DNA from: Microstegium vimineum | Taxonomy: Eukaryota; Streptophyta; Magnoliopsida; Poales; Poaceae | Length of the DNA: 64,000 nt | NCBI GenBank assembly: GCA_022036555.1 | Contig: CM039119.1 | Span: 44,023,318 to 44,087,317 of the forward strand | Direction of reading: 5' to 3' | Shown: piece after piece, positions 1-9,978 of the stretch | How positions within the stretch are numbered: position 1 is the stretch's first letter | Layout of the letters: each line of letters starts with the position of its first letter | Position numbers and translations under genes: made by a program | Notes under the pieces: model-generated | The model's input: only the letters and a program-made list of their open reading frames with translations | Told to the model about the DNA's origin: nothing | The model's database searches: none

Positions 1-1776
1 GCCGACTGCGCGCGACGGGGCGCGCGGCTGTGGGTGCTCGTGAACGCCGGATTGGCCGCGTCTGAGCTCCGGGTGATTCTCGGGTCCGTCTCCGCGGCCG
101 TGGACGCGCTGCCGAAGGAAGTAGTGGATGCGTCCGTCGAGGCCGGGGAGCTCGCGCGGCTGATATCGGAGCATGCGTGGCGCGCGGCGGTGCGTCCAGA
201 CGCCGGCGACGAGCGCGCGACGAGGAGCGTGCGGTCGATACTGGAGCAGTTCAAGTGCGGCGTTTCGCCTGTCGCCGAGGACGCGAGGCGGGTGCTGGAG
301 CACATCGGGGTTAGAAGCTGGTCCGACTGCTCCGAGGAGATTGCCTTCCTGGAGGATGAGCTGCGCACGCGATTGGACGGCGCAGGCGGCGACAGCAGCG
401 ACGCGGTGCTCATCAACAGCTTAATGGCATTCATGGTGTACTGCCGTGTCGTGCTGTTCGATCAGATCGACGCGGCGAATCCAAAACCAGACGCGGCGCC
501 ACGGCCGGCGAGGTGCCCGGACTGGCTCAGACCGGAGACGTTGCAGTGCCCGATCACTCTGGACCTGATGACGGACCCGGTGACCGTGTGTACTGGCCAG
601 ACGTACGACCGCGAGTCCATCACCCGGTGGATCAAGGCTGGATGCCGCACGTGCCCGGTCACCGGCGAGCGGCTCCGCACCGCCGACGTGGTGCCGAACG
701 CCGCCCTCCGCGGGATCGTCGAGCGGATGCTGCTCAGCAACGGCGTCTCGCTTCCGGACCCAAGCAGCAGCTCAGGGCACCGTCACGGCGCGCTCGGAAA
801 CACAGCCGTGACATTCGGGCCGGCCGCCGCGGGCGCTGCCCGTCTCGCCGTCGCCTACATCGTCGCCCAGCTCTCGACGGCGGAGCGCAGGAAGGCGACG
901 TGCGAGGCCCGCAAGCTGTCCAAGCACAGCGTGTTCTACCGCGGGTGCCTCGTGGAGTCCAACGCCGTGCCGTGGCTGCTGTGCCTCCTGTCCTCGACGG
1001 ACGCGTCCGTGCAGGACAATGCGGTGGCGTCCCTCCTCAACCTGTCCAAGCACCCGCGGGGCCGGGCGGCGCTGTTCGAGGCCGGCGGCGTGGGGCTCGT
1101 GGTGGACGTGATCAACGTGGGCGCCAGGGCGGAGGCGCGGCAGAACGCGGCGGCCGTCCTGTTCTACCTGTCGTCGGACACCGAGCACGCCGAGGAGATC
1201 GGGCGCATCCCGGAGGCCATCCCGACTCTGGTGCAGCTGATCCGCGACGGCGCGCACCGCGGCCGCAAGAATGCCATGGTCAGCCTCTACGGTCTCCTCC
1301 AGTGCGCGAGCAACCACGGCAAGGCCGTTGCGGCTGGCGCCGTGGCGGCTCTCGCGGCGCTCCTGTCCCTGTCCGTCGTGGACCGGGACGGAGACGACCT
1401 CGCCAGCGACGCCGTGACGCTGCTGGCGAGGCTCGCGGAGCAGCCGGCGGGCGCGCAGGCCGTGCTGGCGCGGCCGGGCCTCGTCGCCCGCGTCGTCGAG
1501 GCGCTCGCCGCGTCGGCGTCCCGGTCGGGGAAGGACCACTGTGTGGCCCTGCTCGTCTCGCTGTGCCGGCACGGCGGGGACAAGGTGGTGGCCCTGCTGG
1601 GGAGGATGCCCGGGCTGATGTCGTCGCTGTACACGCTGGTGGCCGACGGCAGCCCGCAGACGTGCAAGCGCGCCAGGGCGCTGCTCAACCTGATCCACCG
1701 CCACTACGAGATGGACGGGCAGCCGGCGTCGTCGGCGGCGTCGGAGGCCGGCGAGCGTGTCGTCCGCGTGCTATAG
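1..1776 (+). CDS. U-box / ARM-repeat E3 ubiquitin ligase (PUB18/19-like), 5' partial
   Basis: The frame is open from the first base of the window, so the N terminus lies outside; the first possible start inside (GTG at 34) is not the real one. An alpha-helical N-terminal region is followed by a U-box at about nt 514-745, with the typical LQCPITLDLMTDPV start, the GQTYDRESI core and the CPVTG turn. Leucine/alanine-rich armadillo repeats follow at about nt 830-1720 (for example NAVASLLNLS and NAAAVLFYLSS). The order N-domain, U-box, ARM is that of plant PUB proteins, which transfer ubiquitin from E2 to substrates in the cytosol or nucleus. The closest relatives by memory are PUB18/PUB19, linked to ABA and drought responses; that assignment is an inference. 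No intron is seen in this part, and high GC3 is normal for a monocot gene. The stop is TAG at 1774-1776. Confidence 0.9.
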   Translation, partial: ADCARRGARLWVLVNAGLAASELRVILGSVSAAVDALPKEVVDASVEAGELARLISEHAWRAAVRPDAGDERATRSVRSILEQFKCGVSPVAEDARRVLEHIGVRSWSDCSEEIAFLEDELRTRLDGAGGDSSDAVLINSLMAFMVYCRVVLFDQIDAANPKPDAAPRPARCPDWLRPETLQCPITLDLMTDPVTVCTGQTYDRESITRWIKAGCRTCPVTGERLRTADVVPNAALRGIVERMLLSNGVSLPDPSSSSGHRHGALGNTAVTFGPAAAGAARLAVAYIVAQLSTAERRKATCEARKLSKHSVFYRGCLVESNAVPWLLCLLSSTDASVQDNAVASLLNLSKHPRGRAALFEAGGVGLVVDVINVGARAEARQNAAAVLFYLSSDTEHAEEIGRIPEAIPTLVQLIRDGAHRGRKNAMVSLYGLLQCASNHGKAVAAGAVAALAALLSLSVVDRDGDDLASDAVTLLARLAEQPAGAQAVLARPGLVARVVEALAASASRSGKDHCVALLVSLCRHGGDKVVALLGRMPGLMSSLYTLVADGSPQTCKRARALLNLIHRHYEMDGQPASSAASEAGERVVRVL

Positions 1777-1950
1777 CCGCAGGATATGATCTCGGGACCT
1801 GCCGTAAGTACAGTAAATAGTAGTACTAGGTGTAGATCTTTACAGTGTGACATTTGAGAGCATCTCTTGTTTGTGTTGTCAGCTCGTGTTTTAGAAGAGC
1901 TGGGAACGAATTTTGCTGCTTCCTTTCTGAAGACTGCTGTAGGCACAGAT

Positions 1951-1966
1951 ACACACACACACACAC
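1951..1966. repeat. (AC)8 microsatellite
   Basis: Eight perfect AC units about 175 bp downstream of the U-box gene stop codon, probably in its 3' UTR or flank. Confidence 0.9.
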
Positions 1967-2299
1967 GAAAGTATAGATAGAGTCTGTTTGCGAGCTTGAG
2001 TTTGATAGCAGTAGTAGATGAATGTGTGACAGTACGGAATTACTGGTTGGACGTTTTGTGTACATATCAGTGAAATGGTTTGGCTTTGTGTGATTTCAGT
2101 TACAAAAATAACAGCTCACCGATGAACAGATAGGTGGGACTCATGAGCCGATCTTGGTTACTGATGGTCGACTACATTTTACCATTATGCTGTAGATGGA
2201 TTTATCTATCCGACGTGCTTGGGCATTGGGAGCTTTGGGTTTGATTCTATAGTGAAGTGTATTGAATAATAATAATGTAAATTTCACCGCAGTCAAAAT

Positions 2300-2372
2300 G
2301 CCCGTCTAGCTCAGTTGGTAGAGCGCAAGGCTCTTAACCTTGTGGTCGTGGGTTCGAGCCCCACGGTGGGCG
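2300..2372 (+). tRNA. tRNA-Lys (anticodon CTT)
   Basis: A 73-nt cloverleaf. The acceptor stem GCCCGTC pairs with GGTGGGC using two G-U wobbles. The D-arm carries the A box TAGCTCAGTTGG. The anticodon stem CAAGG/CCTTG closes the loop CTCTTAA, giving anticodon CTT (Lys, AAG codons). The T-arm carries the B box GGTTCGAGCC. There is no intron and no encoded CCA. A T-rich stretch starts just downstream, as expected for Pol III termination. It looks like a functional nuclear tRNA gene. Confidence 0.96.
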
Positions 2373-3085
2373 TTTGTATTTTTGGATTTGGAAAATGTAT
2401 AAAGCTTTTTGTCACAGATTTTTTTTCGTTTGCCCCGCAAGCACAGCAGATGTGTAGTGTAGTCAACAACCCTTTTGTTTGCTCAACTGGCAACTCATGC
2501 ACAGCAGAGCTGCAGTGGAATCAGGCCCATGTACGCATCACATAACCGATTCCTAAGCCTAATCATGCATAGTATCTCATGCCGCTGTTGCGCTCAGCAG
2601 CATCAACGCCGACGCGTCAGGGGGGAGGGGAGGGGCGACGTACGTGCTACGATGAGTAATTGCGGCACAGCGCTACTACTTACTTTGACAACTAGTCCAG
2701 TCGGCAACGAATCTAACGCTGACAACGGTCAAGTGCGTTGCCTCCGGACCTGACGCCCTCCCTCTTTAATTACACTCTCTAATCCCAGTCGCCAGTGCGT
2801 GTAACGTCAGAGAGCTTCTCGTGCTGGTGCCGGCCGGCTAGATCCACATCCACCGACTCATAAACAAACCGTGTCAGACAGTAACTGTTGATGGGTACGG
2901 CAGCCAGGTTCCATCCATCTGCTTTGCACGACCGTGCCGAGCCGACGTGCCCGCTCGCTCTCGTGCAACAGCAGGCACGGTCACGTGATCGCGCTCCACT
3001 TGTTTGCTTTATTAATTATTAGTCATTGATTACCAGTAACGAATGAACTAACCAGTCGGGGACGGTTACATTACATGACGGCCAT
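2373..3085. other. intergenic, no supported feature
   Basis: Mixed-composition sequence. Short open frames exist but none shows a recognisable domain; the one running out of the tRNA gene is an artefact of the tRNA sequence. Confidence 0.5.
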
Positions 3086-3327
3086 TGATTGAGCTGCGTG
3101 ACAACGTGAGGTCTCTCGCCTCGTACTGTATACTCTACGAGCTATCGTAATTCTGATTTACCTTTCTCGTGGATAACGTGATGCCATGTAGAATGGCTAA
3201 AGTGAAACCACGTGAGCTAAAACCACTCGTATAGGTAAATTAGACAGTGTCAAAAGTTGTAAAGAGTCTAAAAATCTGACTTTCCAGTTAAGTTGATTGA
3301 GCTGCGTGACAACGTAGGTCTCTCGCC
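3086..3327 (+). repeat. direct repeat of a ~35-bp host segment (two copies)
   Basis: A segment beginning TTGATTGAGCTGCGTGACAA and ending CTCTCGCCTC occurs at about 3086-3122 and again at about 3291-3327, with one internal indel. A second shared string, CAAAAGTTGTAAAGAGT, follows each copy (about 3251 and 3853). In the right copy it is separated from the first string by the 507-bp element at 3335-3841. This suggests a tandem duplication followed by transposon insertion. Confidence 0.7.
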
Positions 3328-3334
3328 TCCGTTT

Positions 3335-3841
3335 CAGCATGGGCGTTTGGGTTATCCGATTTTTTCAGTTTGGGTAATAAAAATTGTTACTCGATATTAG
3401 CCCTAAAAAAATACTACCTGTAATTTCAGGTACCCGATAATTTGGATTCGGGTTCGGGTATTACCTGATTTACTCGAATTTACAGAAATCAACAAACTAG
3501 ATAAAAATTTAGTAGCAATTTATAAATAATTTTAGCACCAAATGTATAGAATTTCAATAACAATTTATAGAGAATAATATATTATAGTCATTTGTTCAAG
3601 AAGAGAGGATTATATCTTAATAAAGTGATAAGTTCAAGTGTTCAACTAACCATACATGATAAATATAAAGCCACATACAAAATTTTGGGTAGTTCGGGTA
3701 GCTTGGGTACCGGGAGATATTACCCGAATTACTTAAACTAATTTTGGGTAATCAAAATCACTATCCGAATTTAGATCGGGTACTTCAAGTTCGGGTATTT
3801 TGGGTTCGGGTTATGAGTATCGAGTATTTTGTCCAGACTTA
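3335..3841. mobile_element. non-autonomous hAT-like element, 507 bp
   Basis: Flanked by identical CCTCCGTTT at 3326-3334 and 3842-3850 (8 or 9 bp; hAT elements make 8-bp duplications). The left end reads CAGCATGGGCG; the reverse complement of the right end, TAAGTCTGGAC, is only weakly similar. Subterminal regions are rich in TTCGGGTA / TACCCGAA motifs in both orientations, a pattern familiar from grass hAT MITEs. It has no coding capacity. Confidence 0.65.
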
Positions 3842-3850
3842 CCTCCGTTT

Positions 3851-4907
3851 GCTCAAAAGTTGTAAAGAGTACAAAATTGGCATGGTCCCCTCCCTTCGCG
3901 GTGGCCGGTGGATTCTTCCTTGGAATCGATTCGAATGCGGCCAGAATTGAACCGGTACATCCGACGGCTACTGCTTTTATATTAATCTGTTGCTTGATCC
4001 GAGGCTCTGCCTATCTACCTACCTGTATTGTATCCGTTTCAAAACGACCACACAAGTGGATGACGCCGTCTCCCGACCTGAGTGGCAGCTACTACTGTGA
4101 CATGCTTGTTTAGTTTCCGCATTCCATACCAAACAGTATGCTGTGTGCTCGCTCGCCGCAGAATTTTGTAGCTGCAGCCGTGGCTAGTGGCTGCAAACAA
4201 GAGACATAGTTGTGCTATTTCTAGTGTACTTGTTCCGTTCCGTAATAAGTGTATTTTATAGACATTCAAAATCTGTATCCAAGTAAATGCACCTCTAGCT
4301 CTGAGACTAAGGCTATTGTCAATAGAGTTTCATCAAAGTTTTATAGACATTAAATATGTTGATGTGACATTCTATTAATAAAGTGAGAGATGATGAGAGT
4401 TTCGTGAGAGTAGAGAGTTCTACACTGTTTCTAAAACATGGTTGTGTTAGAAACTGAAATATAAAACTCCGCAAACTCTACCACAAAGTCTAAGTCTATT
4501 TATTAACCTCTTATTTATAGTATTTTGCTGATGTGACAATATATTTATTGAAGAGAGAGGGAGAAAAAACAAGACTCTGAGTCTTATTTAGACTGATATC
4601 TTCGAGGTAATAAATACGCTAAGACTCTATGATAGAGTCTGCATTGTGATTGCTCTCAATTTTCTTTGATGTTACAAAATTATGTCATAGACAATTTTTG
4701 TTGGGACATCCATATATTTTTCAAATAATTAATGGTTTTTTTACCAGAAGTCTAGAAGTACACTTATTTTAAAACCGATAGAGTTACTAATTACACCACG
4801 TAGTTGCATTATCGCGTAGCCTAAAATTCACATATGATCACCAATGGACCGACACAAGTACATGTAATTCTTTTCAATACGTAGGAGGGCTTTGTGTGAT
4901 ATTAAAA
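3851..4907. other. AT-rich intergenic, possible degenerate MITE near 4310-4665
   Basis: No gene is supported. The part at about 4310-4665 begins with CTATTGTCAATAGAGT and ends with GATAGAGTCTGCATTG, resembling imperfect inverted ends of a small DNA element, but no target duplication was found. The rest shows nothing recognisable. Confidence 0.3.
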
Positions 4908-5508
4908 GGGTCCGTTTGGTAGGGCTCCGGCTCCTAAAAAACAGCTCTGACTCTGGCTCTTGTGTTGTAGTAGATTCTTGGTGGAGCTGAAGTTATTTGG
5001 GAAACTGTTTGACTAAACAACTCATCATGTCTATTGTAAATAGGTAAGATAGGGATAATGTCCAAGATACCCCTCGCTAAACAATTCATCATATTTGCTG
5101 TATGTTTACAAATGTATTTATATTTCAATGTTTTTGGTATTTAAAAAAATTTAAAATACAAATTAATGAGGAGCTGCTGGTGGGTGGGTCAGACCCTACG
5201 CCTGCTCCTGCATGTGAGCCACGGGCCGCCTACTGCATGGACGGATGATGCAAAAGAGCATATCAGTATAGGCGATGGCAGATTCCCTGTAATTTCTGTG
5301 AACATGAGGGGCAAAGATGTACCTTGTTTGACAAGTCTGACACAAGAGCTGGTAGAAGCTTGTTTTTTTGGCTCCTGCGAACCACACACACCGCTGAGAG
5401 CGCAAAACCCGGGACTTCTGCCTTGGAGCATCTCAGGTTGTACCGTTTGGCTGTGGGAGCCAAAAAACAGCTCTAGGAGCCGGTTCAGAATCTCTACCAA
5501 AGGGGCAC
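4908..5508. mobile_element. non-autonomous TIR element, 601 bp, superfamily unresolved
   Basis: Bounded by TAAAA at 4903-4907 and 5509-5513. The left end GGGTCCGTTTGGTAG matches the inverted right end GTGCCCCTTTGGTAG, and both continue into subterminal GGCTCC / AACAGCTCT motifs. The tips look Tourist/PIF- or hAT-like, but the 5-bp flanking repeat fits neither exactly. Open frames inside it have no recognisable product. Confidence 0.65.
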
Positions 5509-5513
5509 TAAAA

Positions 5514-5830
5514 CAGCAATAGCATTGTAGCAAAATCGATGAGGCCAAGGGGAGATACAAGACCAGGGTGTCATCTTCAATTCAATAGGATATTAAGATA
5601 TACTTTTTTTTTCTCTATATGTGTGCTGCCCTACTCCACAAGATTCCCTACATGTATAAAGTATCAAATTTTTTTTAATCAACAAGAACCTGGATGCAAG
5701 ACTGAGCATGCTTCATAGCACTTAGCACCCTTGCTCCACCATTGTGCACCCAAATAATCTTTCTCTAGCACACCCCCTATGACACTAAGTTGTAGCTGCT
5801 CTAAGGATTTTGGCCATCTTATTCAAACAA
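5514..5830. other. intergenic, no supported feature
   Basis: AT-rich spacer between two small DNA elements; no gene or repeat recognised. Confidence 0.5.
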
Positions 5831-5832
5831 TA

Positions 5833-6078
5833 TTTCCTCCATACTTGTATTAGATATCATTTTGAATAAGGTTTGAGTCAAGCATTAAGAATATAAATTA
5901 TGAATAAATTTTAAGTTGTTGAGTTTGAAAAAATAAAAATCATATCAATAGACTTGTCTTGAAAAATACTTTCATAAAAATATACATATAAATATTTTTC
6001 AAAAAATAAGTAGTAAAAGTTATGCTTTAGAGACCGTGTCACTGTTTAAAATAACATCTAATACGAATACGGAGGGAG
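5833..6078. mobile_element. Stowaway MITE (Tc1/Mariner type), 246 bp
   Basis: The TA dinucleotide flanks both ends (5831-5832 and 6079-6080). The right end GGAGGGAG is the canonical Stowaway terminus. The inverted right end (TCCGTATTCGTATTAGATG) matches the left (TCCATACTTGTATTAGATA), followed by an A/T-rich loop. Confidence 0.88.
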
Positions 6079-7086
6079 TATGCCTTAGTCCACTTTAATA
6101 TATCTTGGACACACAATAGTTACACATTAAAAATGATAAGAAAAAGTAAAAATGCAATCCATTCTAGGAGACCATCCAATCGGTCACTCTAAACTAACAT
6201 GACATCTATTGATCACACTCGGTTTAATACAACTAACATAACCATCCCTCAAATTGCTCCAACCATTATGCCCACTACGCGCAGAATACACAAGATCTAA
6301 TGCATACGAAGACACTACATAGCTCAAACTAGTCTTCACTTCAACTAAAGGTACTTAAAGTCCTATCTTGTCTTAGGTCGCGTTTGCTATAGCTCAACTT
6401 AACTAGTGAAGTAACTTTTTTTTTGTTGGGTAGCTTCACTAGTGAAGCCAAAGATGTTTTTAAAATGTTTAGTAGAAGGGAAGATATAGTAGAGAGAGAG
6501 AGAGAGAGTTGGGAGAAGCTAGTATTGTCAGGTTCACCATGGCTCTAATGCACGTGAGAGAAACTAAAAAACATTTTTTTTATAAATCTAGACTTAGTTC
6601 AACAGTGAAACACATAGGAGCCAACGACTATGGTAATTTGGACATACATCCCGTGGTACATACCTCAACCATGAGCTACACCTCTCATAGGCAATTCACT
6701 TGACTTCTACTCGACAAAGGAGTCATGATTATATAAGTACCCTACCATACAAGAGGGCATCTCCCCTACAACGACTCAAAGCAGGTAGCACCATGCGTAC
6801 AAGAATTATGTCCCGTAGGATTTATTCAAATATAATAGTCAAAGGAACATGCATTGAGGCCATACCAAGATAGTAAAGTTGAATTTCATAAGCAATACAT
6901 GATTAAAATGTGTGACTCTCAAGCTCCACAACTTGGTTTGTCACAAGTCTAAGCATAATCATGATCATCAACTTATTGATTATTGATAGCACAACATTTT
7001 GAAATGATTAATAATTAACTCTGCGGAGGTGTACAACTTTTCCACAAGAGTATGAGCCCGCCGTCCATACAGAGCATGTCCATACA
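6079..7086. other. AT-rich intergenic with an (AG)n tract
   Basis: No gene is supported. A GA microsatellite lies at about 6491-6509. Around 6420 the strings AACTAGTGAAG and CTTCACTAGTGAAG form a small inverted repeat. The remainder shows nothing recognisable. Confidence 0.5.
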
Positions 7087-7816
7087 GAGCATCTCCAACA
7101 ATTTGAGCATTTCCAACAAATGAACTTGACATCCATTTTTTTTTTGATGAAATAAAAAAATTTGGTCCACTTTGACAAATAAATTTGACATTTATATCAG
7201 CTTGGCATTCCACCCTTCCGTGCGCGCATTTATCCGCGCGCCTACTCGGCTTGGCATCGCGTGGTCGCGTGCCGCCGCCTGACTTCCCGCGCACGAAGAA
7301 ATCTCATCCACTCGTTCCCGCGCCAAGACTGGCCTTCTTTGCCGCTGAAACCTGCAGTCGTCAGACCCACGCCAGTCATCAGACCACATGCTAGTGAAAC
7401 CAGCTGTGCTGAACTGCTGACGCATGTCGCGTCCTATGCTTGTGATTGGACGAGGAAAGAAGTCGCTAGGCTGTGCTGACTGCTGAGCATGTTGTGCCCC
7501 ATGTGTGTCACTGACGGTGCATGAATATTAAACGAGGATGGCACTATATAGGAAATAACTCTATGAACGAAAATAATTTAAATACTGTATGTAGCTAATA
7601 TAAAACTGGGAGGAACTTCGCACCATAGAGCGTGCACGACCAACAAAAACTGGCCGGGGTGAAAAGAATAAAGAAGTGAGCCTCATTTTTTCATTTTGCC
7701 AAATTTAATGTCAAACTCTTAGATAAAGGATATTTTTTTACTTGACATATATTTTAAAAAGTTATCAAATCATAAGATTTGACAAGTAATTTTTACCAAA
7801 CTCTTAGAGATATCTC
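7087..7816. mobile_element. candidate Mutator-like element with GC-rich interior (possible Pack-MULE)
   Basis: The left end GAGCATCTCCAACAATTTG resembles the inverted right end GAGATATCTCTAAGAGTTTG, the form of a known grass MULE/MITE terminus. Both ends are AT-rich, while about 7200-7500 inside is abruptly GC-rich, as in MULEs that captured gene fragments. No convincing 9-bp duplication was found (about 4 of 9 positions match). The interior frames are not recognised. The right end lies about 60 bp from the UGT stop codon. Confidence 0.38.
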
Positions 7817-7877
7817 TTCATCAGACTCGAATGAACTTAGCCTGCATCGCCAATGTACCCAGCACAGCCGTAGATTT

Positions 7878-9398
7878 CTAAGATGGTGTGCTCCGCTTGC
7901 TGAACACACCGATGAGTTCCTCCAGGGCGCTCCACGACGAACCGCCCTCGACCACGGCCTCCCGCGCCTTGGCCGCCAACGCAGCCATCTTCCTCGCGAC
8001 CTCGGCGCCCTTCTCCCCGGTCATCAGGTCGCTAGTCACCCTGGCAATCTGCTCGCTTCGGGCGACCGCCTCACCACTTTTGGGTGGCACCCTGATCCCA
8101 ACTCCCAGCTCGTCGACAACCAGCTTCGCGTTGAGCGGCTGCTCAGCACCCATGGGCCACACCGCCAGCGGCACGCCAGAGCTGATGCTCTCCAGCACCG
8201 AGTTCCAGCCGCCGTGGCTGAGGAATCCCTTGACGCACTCGTGCGCAAGGATCGCGCGCTGGTCCACCCACTCGCGCACCACCTTGCCTCTGCCCTGGAC
8301 GCGCTCCTCGAAGCCCGCTCCGAGTCCGAGGTCGGCGTCAACGGCTCTCACGGCCCAAATGAAGTCCAACCCAGCTCGGTCCAGCCCGTCCGCCACCTCC
8401 CTCAGCTCAGAGCCCCGCACGGCCAGCGTCGTGCCGAGCGCGACGTAGAGGACGGCACGGCCAGCAGCGGCCTTCTCGTTGAGCCACCGCATCCAAGCAG
8501 GAGGCTCGGCGGCGTCGCCATGCCGCGGCGCCTCGAGCGCCGTCCGGGCGAGGCAGAGCGGGCCGACGGGCCAGGCCCTCGGCCCGACGTGCCGGTCCCA
8601 GTGCTGGATGTAGTGGCGCTCCATGGCGTCGAAGGTGTTCACGATCAGGCCGTCGCTGCTGGCTATGCTGTGCGCGACCTTGGCGTCCATCTCGTGGCTC
8701 GTCCCCGTCTTCGCCGGGTCGTCGTTGAAGGGGAACGGGAGGTCGGCAAGGGCGAGCTGGACGTGCGGGAACTCCGGCACGGTGAACACGGCGTCGTCGT
8801 CCGGGGTGGTGCCGGTGACGCGGGTGAGCAGCACGGAGGCCGGGTTGTCGCGCACGAGCACCTCCCGGACGACGTGCGCGAACACGTTCGTGCCGAAGAA
8901 CGCCAGCGTCGGGACGCCGCGCGCGGCCGCGGCCGCGTGCGCCCAGTGCAGGAACGCGTCGGCGACGACGGCGCTGGCGGGGGGCTGCAGGGCGTCCAGC
9001 GCTTCCTCGAACCGCGGCCGCAGCAGCGAGACGGACTCGACGAAGGCCGGGAAGGAGGACTGCAAGTCGAGGGCCTCCACGCTCTCCGGGCGTGGCGGGG
9101 CGCCCGGGCTGGTGGTCACGTTGTCGGCGAAGGGGAGCTCCACGACGGCCACGCCGTCGGCGCCGCCCAGCGCGGCGCGGACGAACGCCGCGTTGCCCGG
9201 GGTAGTGATGAAGGTGACGGTGGCCAGCTGCCGGAGTCGGAGAAGGTGGGTGAGGTCGGTCAACGGGATGGTGTGGCTCTTGGCCATGAACGGGAAGATG
9301 ACGACGTGGGGGAGCTGAGCCTGCGCGTCATGGGCTCCGCCGCAAGATAATAACGTAGTAGAGGCAGCAGGGGCAGGAGCTGAAGACGACATGTTCAT
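7878..9398 (-). CDS. family 1 UDP-glycosyltransferase, UGT90A-like
   Basis: A 506-residue GT1 enzyme, expected to transfer a sugar from a UDP-sugar to a small lipophilic acceptor in the cytosol. The N-terminal acceptor domain contains the catalytic-type His at about residue 42 (FMAKSHTIPL). The C-terminal PSPG box spans about 377-420, starting WVDQRAIL, containing SHGGWNS and ending AEQ. WVDQ and the C-terminal SEQIARV region suggest the UGT90A group. The box has HGG where most plant UGTs have HCG. The ATG at 9398 is used because the longer frame would start with GTG at 9461, upstream of the expected transcription start; ATG at 9392 is an alternative with a better -3 base. It is intronless. 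A 523-residue antisense frame over it is a shadow. The acceptor is unknown. Confidence 0.9.
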   Translation of the reverse strand: MNMSSSAPAPAASTTLLSCGGAHDAQAQLPHVVIFPFMAKSHTIPLTDLTHLLRLRQLATVTFITTPGNAAFVRAALGGADGVAVVELPFADNVTTSPGAPPRPESVEALDLQSSFPAFVESVSLLRPRFEEALDALQPPASAVVADAFLHWAHAAAAARGVPTLAFFGTNVFAHVVREVLVRDNPASVLLTRVTGTTPDDDAVFTVPEFPHVQLALADLPFPFNDDPAKTGTSHEMDAKVAHSIASSDGLIVNTFDAMERHYIQHWDRHVGPRAWPVGPLCLARTALEAPRHGDAAEPPAWMRWLNEKAAAGRAVLYVALGTTLAVRGSELREVADGLDRAGLDFIWAVRAVDADLGLGAGFEERVQGRGKVVREWVDQRAILAHECVKGFLSHGGWNSVLESISSGVPLAVWPMGAEQPLNAKLVVDELGVGIRVPPKSGEAVARSEQIARVTSDLMTGEKGAEVARKMAALAAKAREAVVEGGSSWSALEELIGVFSKRSTPS

Positions 9399-9463
9399 AA
9401 GCGGAGCTGGTCGCTGTGAGGAGCTGAGAGTAATGGCGATGCGAATTCTTCTACTGATCACCT

Positions 9464-9473
9464 TGATATATGA
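9464..9473 (-). promoter_or_regulatory. TATA box of the minus-strand UGT
   Basis: On the minus strand the sequence reads TTCATATATCA, about 70 bp upstream of the ATG at 9398. It would place the transcription start near 9435-9440, which supports the ATG choice and excludes the GTG at 9461. The putative MULE terminus lies only about 130 bp further upstream. Confidence 0.5.
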
Positions 9474-9657
9474 ACGGCATCCAGATGCGATGCGAGCACG
9501 TGAAATCTCCGTGTTTAATAAATGTTCACGAGTCCATCAACGTGTTGCAGCGAATCTGTTTAATTATTTATTTATTGGCAGCCTTTAAGTGCCTTTAAGT
9601 GTCTCTGTCTGTCGAACAGATTTTTAGATGACAAATCTGTCAGTTTTTTCACACTAA

Positions 9658-9861
9658 CCTGTCTGGATCTAAAATTTTGAAACTATAGCGTTTCGTTTGT
9701 ATTTAGTAATTATTGTGTAATTATGGAGTAACTAAATTTGAGAGATTCGTCTCACAAATTTATTAGTTATATATTTTTTTACTTATATTTAATACTCCAT
9801 GCATGTATCTAAAGATTCAATGTGAGAAAAAAATTAGAATTTTGAAAGGGATCTAAACAAG
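9658..9861. mobile_element. MITE (grass family with GGATCTAAA termini), about 204 bp
   Basis: The left end CCTGTCTGGATCTAAA pairs with the inverted right end CTTGTTTAGATCCCTTTC. The interior includes strings typical of a very common grass MITE (CGTTTGTATTTAGTAATTAT, AGATTCGTCTCACAAATT, CTCCATGCATGTATCTAAAG). TAA precedes the left end, but the right-side duplication is not clear. It sits inside the left terminal region of the putative MULE. Confidence 0.7.
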
Positions 9862-9900
9862 CGCTCGAAAAGGCAACAGATTTGCAGAGCAACAATCTGT

Positions 9901-9978
9901 CAGATGTGATAACGGGTGAAGAAAACAGGTTCAAAATATCAGATGTGATAACAGGTGAAGAAAACAGGTTCAAAAAAC
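9901..9978 (+). repeat. two-copy tandem repeat, 39-bp unit
   Basis: The unit beginning CAGATGTGATAAC and ending in CAGGTTCAAAA is repeated at 9901-9939 and 9940-9978 with few mismatches. It lies within the left terminal region of the putative MULE, where subterminal repeats are common. Confidence 0.85.

Noticed and set aside
513..1820. Long open frames overlapping the U-box gene (435 aa +, 310 aa - at 772-1704)
   Set aside because: Arg/Gly/Pro-rich shadows caused by high GC3 of the real gene; no domain.
2315..2545. 76-residue frame starting in the tRNA
   Set aside because: Its start is translated tRNA-Lys sequence.
7779..9350. 523-residue plus-strand frame opposite the UGT
   Set aside because: Antisense shadow of a GC-rich gene; low complexity and no domain, while the minus strand has a full GT1 fold and PSPG box.
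9399..9461. N-terminal extension of the UGT
   Set aside because: The extension would start with GTG and lies at or upstream of the TATA-directed start.
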